Shown one piece after another: positions 46,821 to 58,590 of a DNA stretch of 64,000 bases. The notes under the pieces were generated by a model. The model saw nothing but the letters and a program-made list of their open reading frames with translations, had not been told where the DNA came from and ran no database searches. Source of the DNA: Magnolia sinica (Eukaryota; Streptophyta; Magnoliopsida; Magnoliales; Magnoliaceae); assembly GCF_029962835.1 (NCBI RefSeq), contig NC_080575.1, forward strand, positions 41,888,336-41,952,335, written 5' to 3'. The position numbers were made by a program, and so were the translations under genes. Each line of letters begins with the position of its first letter. Positions within the stretch are counted from its first letter, which is position 1.

Positions 46821-46979
46821 AGCGGGGCGAAGCAATGGCGCCACGTGTAGCAGATGATCGGGGAGATCCCAGCGCTTTTAAGTGGTATTAAATGCTAGGA
46901 AGATTCTGACCTTGAAGCATGGGCTCGGGTATATCGCACCATTCCACGTGTCCGTGACACTGATGCTTCTTTTTTGCAG

Positions 46980-48499
46980 GGATGGTGGCAGGTGGATCAA
47001 AGAGGAGGCAGCCTCTGTGCCCTCCAATGGACATCGTCCTCTCCTCTGAACCAAGGATGACAGCAGCGTCGAAGAAGAGGAAGGCTCCTGAGGATGAGGC
47101 CATGGTGGCTCCAGTTGTAGTCCTGGCTAGGACTATGCCTGTTCCAGCCGTTCAAGTGGCTGCTCCTGCTACTGCTCCAATCCCCGTTCCTGAGGCTTCG
47201 AAGGTTGGAGATCCTGCCCAAATCAATGATGTTGGAGCTCCTGCCCGAGTTGATGCCATCACCATTTCTTCACATTCTGCAGAGGACCAAGCCCCCAAGG
47301 CGGGTCCTTGTAGGTCGTGGAGGGAGATAGTTGAGGAGACCATCGGCGTAGTCACCTCTTCGCGATCTATGTTTCCCCATGTTGATGATGAGCCCATGGT
47401 TGGCCAGGCAGATGCACCTAAGGTATCCATGCTTCTGCTGCTAGCGTGATCAGAGGATGTTCTGCACCCTCTCCAAGGGGGGAAGCTTTCGCATCCTCTC
47501 CAAATGGGGAAGCTTCTGCATCCTCTCCAAATGGGGGAGCTTCCGCACCCTCTTCAAGGGGCCTGCCGCTCGATTTTCACATGGCCCAGCTGATTCCTTG
47601 GGCAGCTAAGCACGCACGGAGGCACAGATCGCCGACACCCTTTCCAGCCACCATGTCAGCTTCATGGATGATTTTGCATCTGTATGTTACATGTCGTGTC
47701 GAAGATGTTGGCAGTGAAGGAGAGGCTGAAGGAGATGGATCAGCTCGAAGCTGAACGGGCCAAATTCGTGGCCAAAAAGGTTGAGCATAATGCAGTGTGG
47801 GCCAAGTTTGTGGTGGAGAAGGCCAAGCAAGGCGCTTAACGAGTCGAGCTCGAGAAGAGGCTTGAGGCCTCTGTTGCTGACATGGAGGAGTTAAGGAAGG
47901 CTATTACGGAAGGTCAGGTGAGAGAGCTTGTGCTCCAGGGTAAAGTCAACCAACTTCAAGTTCGCTTGGACGTGGCTGAGCCTGAAGTCAGGAGATTGCA
48001 CTGGGCTAACAAGGACCTAGAGTTCAAGGCCTTGGAAGCTGAGTCGGGGATCGAAGCAGCGAAAGAGGAGCTCGAGAAGGAGTGACTGATGGCTGCGAAC
48101 TATCTGGTCCAGCAGTGGAATGTCCTTGAGTCTGCTGCATCAGCGGAGAAGGCTTCCTTACAAATAGAGCTCGAAGCTCAAGCAGTCTCACAGGCGACTG
48201 CGGCAGTGGTAGAATACAGGGATTCTACTGAGAGGGCTAAGGAGTTGGATAAATTATACTATTTCGGCTATGACACTGGGTTTGATGCTTGCCTGGTCGA
48301 AGTTAGGAAGCTTTACCCTACCCTTAACTTCGACGCCCTCATGGCAGACACCGCCGGTGACGCCGAGCCTGTCATGGCAGACGTGCCTGAGAGCGCCATT
48401 CCTGCTATGGAGATTGCCCAAGATGACCCTGTCACCAAGGCTGTCATCGATGTTCAGCCCCCCGGATCAGTAGCTAGTCCCTCTGCTCGGAGGGGATAA
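46980..48499 (+). pseudogene. decayed plant transposon or retroelement ORF, coiled-coil type
   Basis: An acceptor-like TTCTTTTTTGCAG precedes 46980, where the frame opens M-V-A-G-G-S-K-R-R-Q. It has basic and Pro/Ala/Val-rich parts (K-K-R-K-A-P-E-D-E). Further frames at 47446-47754, 47882-48085 and 48089-48499 are separated by stops and frame changes. They include a long coiled coil (L-V-L-Q-G-K-V-N-Q-L-Q-V-R-L-D) and an ending with Y-Y-F-G-Y-D-T-G-F-D-A-C-L-V-E-V-R-K-L-Y-P. That ending resembles F-G-F-x-x-C-L-x-Q-V-x-x-L-Y-P-D-L segments common in plant transposon-associated proteins with plant mobile domains. A three-fold repeat of about 33 bases (CATCCTCTCCAAATGGGG) lies at 47475-47560. 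Function unknown. Confidence 0.5.
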
Positions 48500-48639
48500 C
48501 AAGTTTATGTTTTTCTTTTCAATTTTTTATCTATTTTTTATTGTTTGTTCTTCATGTAAATGGACCTCTTTTATGTCAATAACGATTGTTGTAAGGTCGT
48601 GGGTGTCTTGTTGCATGGAACATTGATGATAACCACGAT
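48500..48639. other. T-rich 3' flank
   Basis: A T-rich stretch follows the ORF (TTTTTTATCTATTTTTTATTG) and may be its 3' end region. 23-base units resume near 48595. Confidence 0.4.
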
Positions 48640-49920
48640 CTTATAAAAAACATGACCCAAACAGTGACAACGACGATGCATTCTAAATGTCAACGACCCA
48701 TACACTATGAGAGTCAGGACCCATATTTAACGACGGTCATGACCCATATATCTTGTTTCGAGCGCGATCATAGGGCTTGTCTCTGCCCGTGCCCGACCTT
48801 ATAATCTGAATCATTCCCTCTCTGCTATTCTATTTTCCAGGCTGATGCAAAAGCCATATAAAAGATGTTGAACTTTTATCGATGAGCACCTACCTGCAAT
48901 TGGGGGACCCGTTGTGTAATGGCTTCTTTGGGATTCCACGCTGATGTAGCCTGGCTTCTTCCATGATCTAGGCTGACGTCAACGCTTTATGAAAGAACTC
49001 GTTATTTTGTAGCATGACAACAACGATCCGTATAATATGGTTGTAACGAAACACAAAACATGAAACCACGACCCTTAGCAACTGACTCCACTACGCATGT
49101 TTACTTGAAAACCGTGATCCATATATCATAACAACCACCATAAATTTACATGGAAGGCATGATAACTAAAAACTGTATATAACACTCAGTCGCCTGCATC
49201 GTGTTTTGACAAAGTGAACGATTGGGGTTATCATATACGAAGGGCCTAGTTTGTCAGCGTGGAGGGTTAAGATGACTTTAATCAAGGGGACCCATACAGT
49301 AAGTTCCCTTCACTTGACCACGAAAGCCCTCACCATACCATGTTTGATCTTCGCGATCCGTATCAAGTATCTACAAGAAGGTTCGATAAATATATACACC
49401 CCCGTAGGGAAACGGTCCTCTTCCACTGGTAAATCCATTACATTACATTTCCTGCATGGGGAACGGTAGTTTTCCTTTTTCCCAGAACGTCCTATGTATG
49501 GGTAAACCGCAGTGTATATGACAGAGTTTGGATCGTGGCTATCATGTGAATGGGTTCATGGTTGTCATCTTAATGGATCGTTGTTGTCATGTTAATGGGA
49601 TTGTGGCTGTCTTGATAATGGGTAATGGTTGTCGTCTTACAATCACGTTCCTTCCAACATGCAAACCACGACTCATATAACATGACATGAACGAGTCGTT
49701 TCGACCAGAACCACGATCCATATTCAGTCACAACCACGACCCATGTTCAAGGGGGCATGTTGAAGCCCAATTCTTTGGCCCACAACTTTGTAACTATGTT
49801 ATATGGTCGTGGTGTTAATGTTCGATGGGTTATAGTTGACAGGACGATTTAGATCGCGTTTTCATTGTATATGGCTCGCTGTAGTCACGATATATGGATC
49901 ATGTATTTGAATTTTACTGA
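48640..49920. repeat. large shared block, copy 3 of 3
   Basis: Collinear with 18.2-19.46 kb and partly with 9.74-10.32 kb. It contains CAACGACGATGCATTCTAAA, GCGATCATAGGGCTTGTCTC, CTTCACTTGACC and GGGGAACGGTAGTTTTCC, with 23-base units in between. It is followed, after a MITE insertion, by the upstream block of Ulp1 copy 2, the same order as at 9.74-10.47 kb. Confidence 0.8.
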
Positions 49921-49999
49921 CCAATACGCCATCGACACGCCAAAAGATGTAACGATGAAAATGTAAGGTCGGCGCAGGCGCGCTTCCCTGCGAATGTTT

Positions 50000-50455
50000 T
50001 TAACAGGAAGTTACTTCGCTGGAATCCCAAGTGGGCCCCACCCTGATGTTTGTGATGAATCTATCCTATTCATCCGCTTTTTGAGATGAATTTAGGACTT
50101 GAGACAAAAAGTGAGCACGATCCATGACTCAGGTGGACAGCATTCAAGGAAAATGTGGGAATGGAAATTCCAACCATTGAAACTTCCCTGGGGTCGACAG
50201 TTATGTTTACATGCCATCCATACCGTTCACAACTTATTTCCTAATGGGATGAAGTGAAAACCCAAATATTGTCCTGACTCAACACTTTGGCTGCCCCCTA
50301 AATATTTCAACCGTGGAAGTTCAATCCTCACATTTTTAGCACATTTGAGCCTTAGATCTGGTTCATTTATGGTTCCAAGCCCTAAACTGAGCTCAAGAAG
50401 CGGATGGACGGAGTTGATTTCTCACAAACATCATGGTGGGACCACAACCCACAAT
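50000..50455. mobile_element. MITE, second family
   Basis: Ends near CCCAAGTGGGCCCCACC (50028) and GGTGGGACCACAACCC (50434), roughly inverted. The interior matches 46.20-46.54 kb. It splits two blocks that are nearly contiguous at 10.32-10.47 kb, so it is probably an insertion in this copy. Confidence 0.65.
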
Positions 50456-51120
50456 CTTAGTTTGTACTGAAATAATATGTCGCATGTACATACATTACAT
50501 TAAAATGGCGTGTTAAGGGTGCCAGGTTCACATACGACTCCCAACGCATAACATCAATCGTCGATCATCTTGGTCAACACCATGGGCCCATCATAAATTG
50601 GATCTAATCTATTGGAATAGTTCATGGCTGATGGATTCATTCGATAAGTTTAATAGCAACACATATCGAGCCATCAGTGGCCCACACCGCGTAAAGATGA
50701 CAAATTGTGGGATTTTACGAAATCAGCGCGTTTGAACTGTTGTGGTCCATCGGATATAAATATTCCAATCTTTCTTTGGGTAATTCTATTTCTTGTCGTT
50801 ACAAATAGAATGGTCGGTGCGGATAAGAGAAAGGCGGTTCGGTGTGACTTAGAAACAACCCAGCTTGGAATGTATATAGTGTAAAGCAAGCGCTTCTCCC
50901 CATAGGGAAGTCTGATTTTATATATTTTATTTTATTTTATTTATATAATTATATATTTAGATCTTCTTCTCTAGGACCCCTTCACTTCTTATCTCTACCC
51001 ATTTTTTTTACTGGTTTGAATCTTCTTCACTGGGCCCCTCCATCGCCACTTTGCAAGTACATCTATACAATTAGAGTGCAACTCATTTCTTATAAATGGC
51101 AAAGCAAGGTAATGGTTGAT
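50456..51120. repeat. 5' block of Ulp1 copy 2
   Basis: Parallel to 10470-11030: AATATGTCGCATGTACATAC, TGTGGTCCATCGGAT, CTTCTTCACTGGGCCCCTCC and ATGGCAAAGCAAGGTAATGG. A T/A-rich low-complexity run lies at 50915-50965. Confidence 0.75.
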
Positions 51121-52510
51121 GGGGACGGTATGACATTGTTCACAAGTTACGTGTGCGGTGCTATCAACCATGACCCAGTGTATATGACTGCAACGATTTG
51201 TATAGCATGACAACAACGATCGTGGTCGATATGCCGAATGGCCCGATCTTGACAAGTGTAGTTGATCATTGCTCACATGTTATTTGGGTCGGGGCTGTAA
51301 GTCATGGTAGTCATGCTATATGGGTAGTGGTTATGCCCACATAGATGATAACAACGAACCGCATAGAATGACAACCATGATCGTGGTTACAATTCACTAT
51401 AAACGACGACAACGATTTGTATAGCATGACAATCACGATCGGGGTTGTGATCGTTGTTGATGTGCCCTGTGGATCGTGGCTCAGATGTTATGTGGGTCGT
51501 AGATGTGAACCACATCTCAATGGATCGTTGTTAACAATCACAGTGGATCGTTGCTCATAGTTATCTAGGTCGGGGCTGTGAGTCATGGTAGTCATGCTAT
51601 ATGGGCAGTGGTTATGCCCACATAAATGACAATAACTAACCGTATAGAATGTCAACCACGATCGTGGTTGCGATTCACTGTAAACGACAACAACGATCTG
51701 TATAGCATGACAATCATGATCGAGGTTGTGATCATTGTTAATGTGCCCTGTGGATCGTGGCTCACATGTTATGTGGGTCGTAGATGTGAACCACATCTCA
51801 ATGGATCATTGTTGACAATCACAGTGGATCGTTGCTCACATGTAATTTGGGTTAGGGCTACGAGTCATGGTAGTCAGGCTATATGGGTAGTGGTTATGCC
51901 CACATAGATGACAACAATGAACCGTATAGAATGACAACCACGATCGTGGTTACGATTCATTGTAAATGAAAAAAATGATCTATATAGCATGACAATCATG
52001 ATTGTGGTAGTGATCGTTGTTGATGTGCCCAGTTGATTGTGGCTTACATGTTACGTGGGTCGTAGTTGTGAACCACAACTCAATGGATCGTGGTTGACAG
52101 GGACAGTTTATGTCAGGAGTGGATGTGAACCATGACCTGTTGTATATGACTACAACGATATGTATGGCGTGACAATCACGATCATGGTGAGTTGTCATCG
52201 TGGTTAATATGCCCAATGGATCGTGTTGACACGATACTGTGTGGGTGGTTAGTTTGCCCATTGGATCGTGGTTGACAGCACGGTGGATCATGGATCGTGG
52301 ATCACATTGTGGGTGGGTGGGTGGTCTTAACCGACCCAGAGTAGATGACAACAACGAACCGTGCTGCATGATAACCTCGATCCTTTAGAACAAGTGATAA
52401 CCATGACCTTTTATTGGTTACATCAGCGATCAACCATGTAGTTCAGTCACGACGATGTTAGAATTTGCAAGACATTATTATTGATTGATCAACAATCAAT
52501 GACCATATTG
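51121..52510. repeat. 23-base units with 282-base tandem triplication
   Basis: Units starting CATGGTAGTCATGCTATATG begin at 51303, 51584 and 51866, a period of 281-282 bases; the third is cut at about 52090. Each contains GGTTATGCCCACATAGATG, AATCACGATCG and GGATCGTGGCTCA in both orientations. Around them lie ordinary 23-base units. Confidence 0.85.
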
Positions 52511-52532
52511 GAATGTAGGTCGAGGGAAGCCA

Positions 52533-53223
52533 ATGATGATCACTTGCTTAGACTTCGAAGAGGCACAGGTCTCTCCTAAGTGCTCAGTCAGTTATTTGAA
52601 GCATATGATTGTAGATTTGGAGAAGAATCCTGATAGACAGAGTATATTTAGAGACAACTGTTTTGGATTTCTTCTTGACTTTCCATTAGATGGATTTAAG
52701 GCACACTCCCAGATCTTGCATTGCCTGATGCAAAGGCATGTTGGTGATCTGAAATTTGATGTTTAGGGCACCAAGATAAGATTTACAGAGCTCGATTTTA
52801 CGCTAATAATGGGTCTGAAGTTTTAGACCACTTAGCATAGATGGTGGAGGTCGTGCTGAGGCCAAAAGTGCAGAGGCAGGAAAAGGCATTAGGGAGACCT
52901 ACCTAAGAGCAGGTAGTGTTAGTAAAGAAAAACTGAAACAAGCCTATTTATCACTTGCTGATAAAGACAAACATATGGACGCGGTGAAGCTGGCTCTAAT
53001 AATTTGCGTTGAGGATCTATTAGTTGGATCTCCGCAAAAGAATAACTGTGTTAATAAGTATATCGACATAGTCGATGACTTGGATTATTTTAATAACTAT
53101 CCCTGGGGCAGTGTGGGGTATGATTATTTAAGAAAGGGTTTGACACTGGGTCTAGCATTATTCGGGCGTCTGGCCGGTACCCCAAATAATATAACATATG
53201 CGGATGCGCGTTCACCCTGCAAG
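52533..53223 (+). pseudogene. DUF1985 exon, copy 2
   Basis: Reads F-R-D-N-C-F-G-F-L-L-D-F, L-H-C-L-M-Q-R-H and, in a later frame (52975 onward), D-A-V-K-L-A-L-I-I-C-V and D-D-L-D-Y-F-N-N-Y-P-W-G. It ends T-Y-A-D-A-R-S-P-C-K at a likely 5' splice site. A TAG at about 52767 and a frameshift break it. Confidence 0.75.
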
Positions 53224-53316
53224 TATGTTATTCTTGTCCTGGTGCATATTCTAAGTTTGAATTTGTACTCCATACATGTCAATCATATGTAATCCAAGAT
53301 AATTGATCTTAAGCAG

Positions 53317-54060
53317 ATCTGGGCATACGAATGATTCCCAAAACTCACTGGTGATAGTGGGTGGGCATATAGAAGACAACCTACAATGATTCCTCGAATC
53401 CTAAATTGGAATCTGAAGAAATCAGGCAGATACCACCCCTTATTCACCATCTTCAAAGTTGTACCAGTGAGACTTATTTAAATAATAGTGTATTTTAATT
53501 ATGCAGTGTGTTTATAATTAATAAATGAATCAATTTTACACATGTAGGTGATGCTAGCTCCAGAGCTTCAACCGACGGTCGAAGAAGCAGAGACCGAGGT
53601 TGTCAGGAGTATAACCGATGAGCATTGTATGATTGACAAGGCTCGGTGGGCAGCACCCACAGCAGTGACGATGGTGGTGGAAGGGGATGAAATAAGAAAT
53701 CAAGTGGAGGCTGAAATTACAGCCTCCCTCTTGGAAATGAGAAATGAAATTGGGGCCGAGGTTAGAACCTCCGTCAGGAAGATATTAGCAACGTATCGAG
53801 AGATAATAAAAAATTAAGATCTGCAAGAAAGAAATAAGTGGATTAAGTTCCTTATCACTGAATTGGAAAGAATAAAGGAAGAGTTTGGTAGAGAAATAAA
53901 GACAGTTAAGACGGATAATGCTTCTTTGCGTGAAGAAGTGAAGACGTTGAGAGATGATAGTAATACAAAATACGTACGTGAGATTGCCTTGATTTATTAT
54001 TCGTTAATAGGTCTCTGTGAATGTACTGTCTTATATAATGATTTTAATATAGGTCAATAA
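53317..54060 (+). pseudogene. post-DUF1985 exons, copy 2
   Basis: The exon at 53317-53469 has I-W-A-Y-E and P-R-I-L-N-W. The exon at 53549-53816 reads L-A-P-E-L-Q-P-T-V-E-E-A-E-T-E-V and then a Glu-rich coil. The exon at 53850-53990 has E-R-I-K-E-E-F-G-R and A-S-L-R-E-E-V-K-T-L. Confidence 0.6.
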
Positions 54061-55730
54061 CCCAATAACAACAACAACAACTGTTGATGATGGGATGGAC
54101 CACGCCAAACGTTTGGGATGAGCCATCTCAAAGATGACATTGCTTCACTGCGTGGGTAGATGAATCAGCTAATAGTTGAGTTTCAGTCAACGAAGGTAAA
54201 TGAAAAATGGATCGTGGTTATCATCCATATATGATCGTCATTACCGTCTAGTAGAGGTCATGGCTGCCATGCACATTGGGTCGTGGTTCATGCATGACCC
54301 AACATTGGTGGCAACCAGCTTTCAGCCTAGCATCGTGGTTTCTGTGTAAGATGGGTCGTGATTTCTATGAACTATGGGTCGTGGTTATACTTCGAATGGG
54401 ACATACGTAATAATATAGTACTCCATTACAGGAATTCGTTGTGTCAATCATCCCTATCGTAGGAGATAATGCTTCACTGCAAGAGCAGGTGAAGCAACTT
54501 AGGACGGAGATTCAGGCAATGAGGGTACATGAAATTGAAGTTATCAATTTATCCTGAACCTTATTTGGTTGTTGTTTTGTCCCGTTTTGGTTAATTTATG
54601 GTGTATGATTTTATTACCATAGGACAATGTCCCTTCAAGCAGCCCTACAAGCGTAGAGATTGCTTCGCTGCTGGAGTAGATGAAGCATTTTGGAAATGAG
54701 ATGCAGGGAATGTAGGTATATGAAGTTGAATTTTTCCTAAATCTTAGCGGTCGTTGTTGTGTCCCTCTATGGGTCGTTGTGACAGGCCCATGTCCAATCA
54801 GTGGGCGATCTTAAGGAAGAGAATGCATACATGAATGAGCAGATGAAGCGCATTGAAGAGGAGATGCAAGCAATAAAGGTATATGAAATTGAACTTTGGT
54901 GGTAGTTGTGTTCCAAGTTCGATTGTGGTCATTGTGAAGGTCAGATCGTTGTTCCAAGTTCGGTCGTGTTTATCGTCCATATGGGTCATGTTTGACATTA
55001 TGTCCCAATGTTGACGATATAGGATACCACATGCAGACTATGTACGTGGTTTTCCTTTGGATTAATATTTAACAAGTCACCACGAGTCTAATGTTTAAAC
55101 AGGCTTATAACAGGTCAACAGCTCCACTGTTGATGCTGGGATGAGCTAGCTCACAGTCATACTGCATGACAGTGACAACGGTCCTCATTGGATCGTGGTT
55201 TCCAGCCACAGTGGGTCGTGGGTGGTTGCTGTATGCCCCTATTTGGATGACAACCACGATCCAATGAGGACCGTGGTCACTGTCATCATTTCGGGTCATT
55301 ATCATCTATTGGTCGTGGTTATTGTGTAATATTTGGTCATGTGTATCGTCCAGGATAGATTGTATATGAACAACGACACAGTATGGATGACAGACGTGAT
55401 TCACGAACCATGTCAGGTGTGAACCATGACCTTACATGGACAACAACCACGATCCGGGTTGCCCTGTGGACTACGGCATGCCTTCACTACATGACGTGTT
55501 GAAGTATGTAAAAATCAAATAATATGCTTGTGTTATAGGAGGAAATCACTTTAGTGCAACACAACGAAGCAGAAATTCTGAACCTAAAGGAGCTCCACGC
55601 TTCATTAAGCCAGGATATGAATCTATTAAAAAATGAAGCTAATAAGAAAACTGTACGTGAAACTGCATTTGGATCGTGGCTTTCAATGGACATTATGTTG
55701 CGAATTGCATAGATAATAATATATCATATT
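54060..55730 (+). pseudogene. duplicated coiled-coil exons with repeat-filled introns, copy 2
   Basis: Related short exons lie at about 54100-54195, 54432-54523, 54623-54715, 54790-54879 and 55540-55660. Several read like N-A-S-L-Q-E-Q-V-K-Q-L and end before GTATATGAAATT-type donor sites. Between them are 23-base units (GGATCGTGGTTATCATCC, GGGTCGTGATTTCTATG). A perfect-looking inverted pair, GTCATACTGCATGACAGTGAC with CACTGTCATCATTTC flanked by GATCGTGG units, lies at 55150-55290. Confidence 0.6.
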
Positions 55731-55734
55731 TTTT

Positions 55735-56380
55735 AGCTCAACATCAGTACTTCGCAAGCATGTGAGGAAGGAATACCACGCCACGATGCAGCGGAACCCC
55801 ACTAAGCTTTACCTGTAAAGGAGAGTCATCAGGGGTACATGGATCCACACCGAGAGCTAATTGAAGCTGAAGACAACGAGTTGAGAGTTGTCAGAGCATC
55901 ATCGGATTCACCTCTCTGGCTGAATAACATCTGTGACCTAAAATCATGGGTTGACTCCGACGTAGTATCTAAAGATACATATTGACTTTATTTATTTAAA
56001 AATATTGATGTATGAAAATTATATCACACAACTTACTCATTGTGTAGGCCATCGATAGATACATATGCTGCCTATCAGTGCATCAGGAAAAGAGACCATG
56101 ACGTAGTCAGGACTATGCATTCGTCCTGCCGATATTTACGGTAATGTGAAACCGAGGACCATGGTTATCTTTAAAACATCATTAATTATATATGTTTCTG
56201 ACCCTTTCCAATATATCAACAACAAATCATGAAAGTCCATCTCAACGATTTGCTAACTTATGGAGCTGGCAACCATAAGGATTGATAGGACATCATCAAG
56301 AATGCTAAATTGAATGAAATGCTCATAGAGTTAGTCGAGGGTCGAGGTAGATCGAAGCCTCTATGGAAGTATGAAGTGGT
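55735..56380 (+). pseudogene. linker exons before the protease, copy 2
   Basis: These match the three linker exons of copy 1: L-N-I-S-T-S-Q near 55739, L-W-L-N-N-I-C-D then S-W-V-D-S-D near 55915-55965, and Y-G-A-G-N-H-K-D near 56258. The sequence between the exons is AT-rich intron. Confidence 0.55.
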
Positions 56381-56479
56381 AAGAGGTTATTTACTTGAAC
56401 ATATACGTGTTCTAAATGATATTACTCATTTTGGAAAGGCAAGTCTTTTAGATGTTGTCATATTTCTTGTGATTGACAG

Positions 56480-57001
56480 CTATACATCCCACTCAACGCG
56501 AGGGTCCAACACTGGTTCCTGGCCGTTGTTAATACCAAGAAGAAAGATGTCAGTGTGTACGACAACCTGACTACCGAGTTGCAAGAGAACAACGAGTCGA
56601 TTGTCGCGCAGGTTACGCACGGACTAAGATGGCTATTCCATATTCTTGATAGTGGATCTAAAAACTGGGAGAAGCCATGGAGTTTGAAGACAGTCAGTGA
56701 CAGACCGGGGCAAGACAACTTGGATGATTATGGCGTATTCCAGAAATATATAGACTTCTTGAGCAGCATGCACAAAATTGACTTCACGAAGGTTTGTATG
56801 TGTGTGTGTGTGTATATATATCCGTCTACATTAAGTCAATATTGCTATGTCCTTTGATTTAATATTAGTTCGTTTATAGGAGGACATTCCAAAGTTTTGA
56901 AAGATAATTGCATATGACTGTCTGCAGTTAACTAAGTCAGAAGATGCGGCTGAGGGGATGTGTAGACCACAGAAGAGAGTTAAATTTTTGATTAATAATT
57001 A
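56480..57001 (+). pseudogene. Ulp1 (C48) protease core, copy 2
   Basis: After an acceptor (GATTGACAG) the frame reads Y-I-P-L-N-A-R-V-Q-H-W-F-L-A-V (catalytic His present) and Y-D-N (catalytic Asp). At the catalytic position it reads L-D-D-Y-G-V-F, so Cys is replaced by Tyr. A donor lies near 56790 (AAG/GTTTG), followed by a TG/TA run. The last exon, 56880-57001, has I-A-Y-D-C-L-Q and ends with TAA after one stop. Confidence 0.8.
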
Positions 57002-57603
57002 AATGCTGGATGGATTGGTGTATTTGATGTTTCTTCTAAATATTTTCTAATATGATTCAATGAATGATGTGGGTCATGGATATGACGACCAATGTGTTGT
57101 GATTAACATACACAATCCATCCTCATTGGAAACCATCGCCAAGTTTGCATAACAGCAATGACCCCGTTCTGTGCTCAGATGCACATTGGATCGTGCTTGT
57201 CAGCCAAGTTGGTTGACATCTGCAATGGATCATTTTTGTATATGGGTGGTTGAACGTGTAATGCCAGAACGATCCATATATCGTGACATCCATGTCCCAT
57301 GTAGCATTAGAACTAGGACCCACGCCATTGTTCATGACGAACATTGGGCAGTGATGTAATGCATACTAGATAGTTGTTGGAAAACACAATCCATTGTGTG
57401 TGTCAGCCATGACCCTGTCGTTGTATCGCGTGGTACACAACAACAACGGTCTGTGTTTTTCACCCTCATTGGAAAGTGGTCGTCATCCACACTTGATTGT
57501 TGATCACAACCACCATATAGTTGGATCTCAAACTTGACAGGCACATTGGATCGTAGATGTGAATATATATGGGAAGTAGTTATTATCACGTGGCGAGTTG
57601 CCA
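57002..57603. repeat. 3' flank of Ulp1 copy 2 with 23-base units
   Basis: Parallel to 15.9-16.3 kb (GGATTGGTGTATTTGATG, GTCAGCCAAGTTGGTTG, ACGATCCATATATCGTGAC). Units continue in mixed orientation to about 57600. Confidence 0.7.
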
Positions 57604-57619
57604 AAGAGAAGGTAGTTCT

Positions 57620-57808
57620 TTAGCAACGTTTTTTTCTGCTGGCTGGGTGCCTGTTGAAATTGTCGTGTTGCTGGAGCTCAGAAATTGTCTTTAGAACTTC
57701 CGGTGGAGGAAGTGGAGCTTCGTGGAGATCGTTAATAAAAGGGAAGGGATCACCCGTGAAGGAAGAAAGCGAGATGGAGTTGTTGCCTTCTTTGAATATC
57801 TCCTTCAT
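57620..57808 (-). CDS. small-ORF module, copy (f), uninterrupted, unknown product
   Basis: An open minus-strand frame of 62 codons: M-K-E-I-F-K-E-G, N-S-I-S-L-S-S-F-T-G-D-P-F-P-F, L-H-E-A-P-L-P-P-P-E-V-L-K-T-I, then N-F-N-R-H-P-A-S-R-K-K. With copy (e) it is the best-preserved member. Charge is balanced, with a Pro-rich middle. No family is recognised and no TATA-like box is visible at the usual distance, so expression is doubtful. Confidence 0.5.
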   Translation of the reverse strand: MKEIFKEGNNSISLSSFTGDPFPFINDLHEAPLPPPEVLKTISELQQHDNFNRHPASRKKRC

Positions 57809-58590
57809 TATTTCGATTTGGAGAGCAAAGCGATCGCCAATTTAAAAAAAAATGCATTAGGTGTTACAATAAGAAAAGGTTTTGTTAGTGGTTTTATACA
57901 TAGTGGATCATGGTTGTCATCCAACTCTAGATCGTGGATGGGAGTAAACGGGAATGACAACCATGATTTTTTTAAGACGAGAACCCTGAACCATCTATAT
58001 GGGTCATATTTGTTCGGCAGATTTTCCTGTGGTGTGACTAGCATATAAGGAGTAACACACCACATGAAATCAGCAGACAAAGACGAGCCAAGTAAGGTAA
58101 CAAACCTGACTCACATAAAATGACAAGAACGACCAATATAACACGTTAACCACGACCCATATAGGCTGGTCAAACCACAGGAATTTAGCAGACAAGAACG
58201 ACCCATATCATATTCACGACCCTTCTGCCTTTCAAACCACGACCAATATCGGCTGACAACCATGATATTTAAAATCTCATAACATTATTAGTGGACCAAT
58301 ATAACTGGAAAACTACAACTAGTATAGCATTAAAACAACAATCCATGACAAGTACAATCCATATAACACAGTTACTACCAGAAGAGGAGCTCGGTGATGC
58401 ACAAGACTCTCCCACTAAAGCTTGAAAATGGGGACATTATCATCCTCATCACTCTTATCATCACTAGTTAATAACTACGACCTTCTATTCAGATTCAGCA
58501 CGACCATTCCCTTCGGATTCACCACGACCCATTCGCAATAAACGCTATAGGCTGGCAATAAACGCTATAGGGATAATTCGAAGAGCAAAT
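57809..58590. repeat. 23-base repeat array and spacer
   Basis: From 57890 units resume (GGATCATGGTTGTCATCC, then ACCACGACCCATATAGG). Bases 58080-58560 are collinear in part with 42.18-42.53 kb. Confidence 0.7.

Larger units (their letters stand above)
52533..57001 (+). pseudogene. DUF1985/Ulp1-type transposon gene, copy 2
   Basis: Same exon order as copy 1. The start at 52533 gives M-M-I-T-C-L-D-F-E-E. The first exon has a TAG where copy 1 has a Gln codon (after K-F-D-V), then a frameshift near 52820. The coiled-coil exon occurs as several separate single-unit exons rather than a six-fold tandem. The protease core has lost its catalytic Cys. Introns again contain 23-base units. It is non-functional as written. 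Both copies appear to descend from one element gene. Confidence 0.8.

Noticed and set aside
47152..47430. 92-codon minus-strand frame at 47.2 kb
   Set aside because: Shadow of the plus-strand transposon ORF in a GC-richer stretch.
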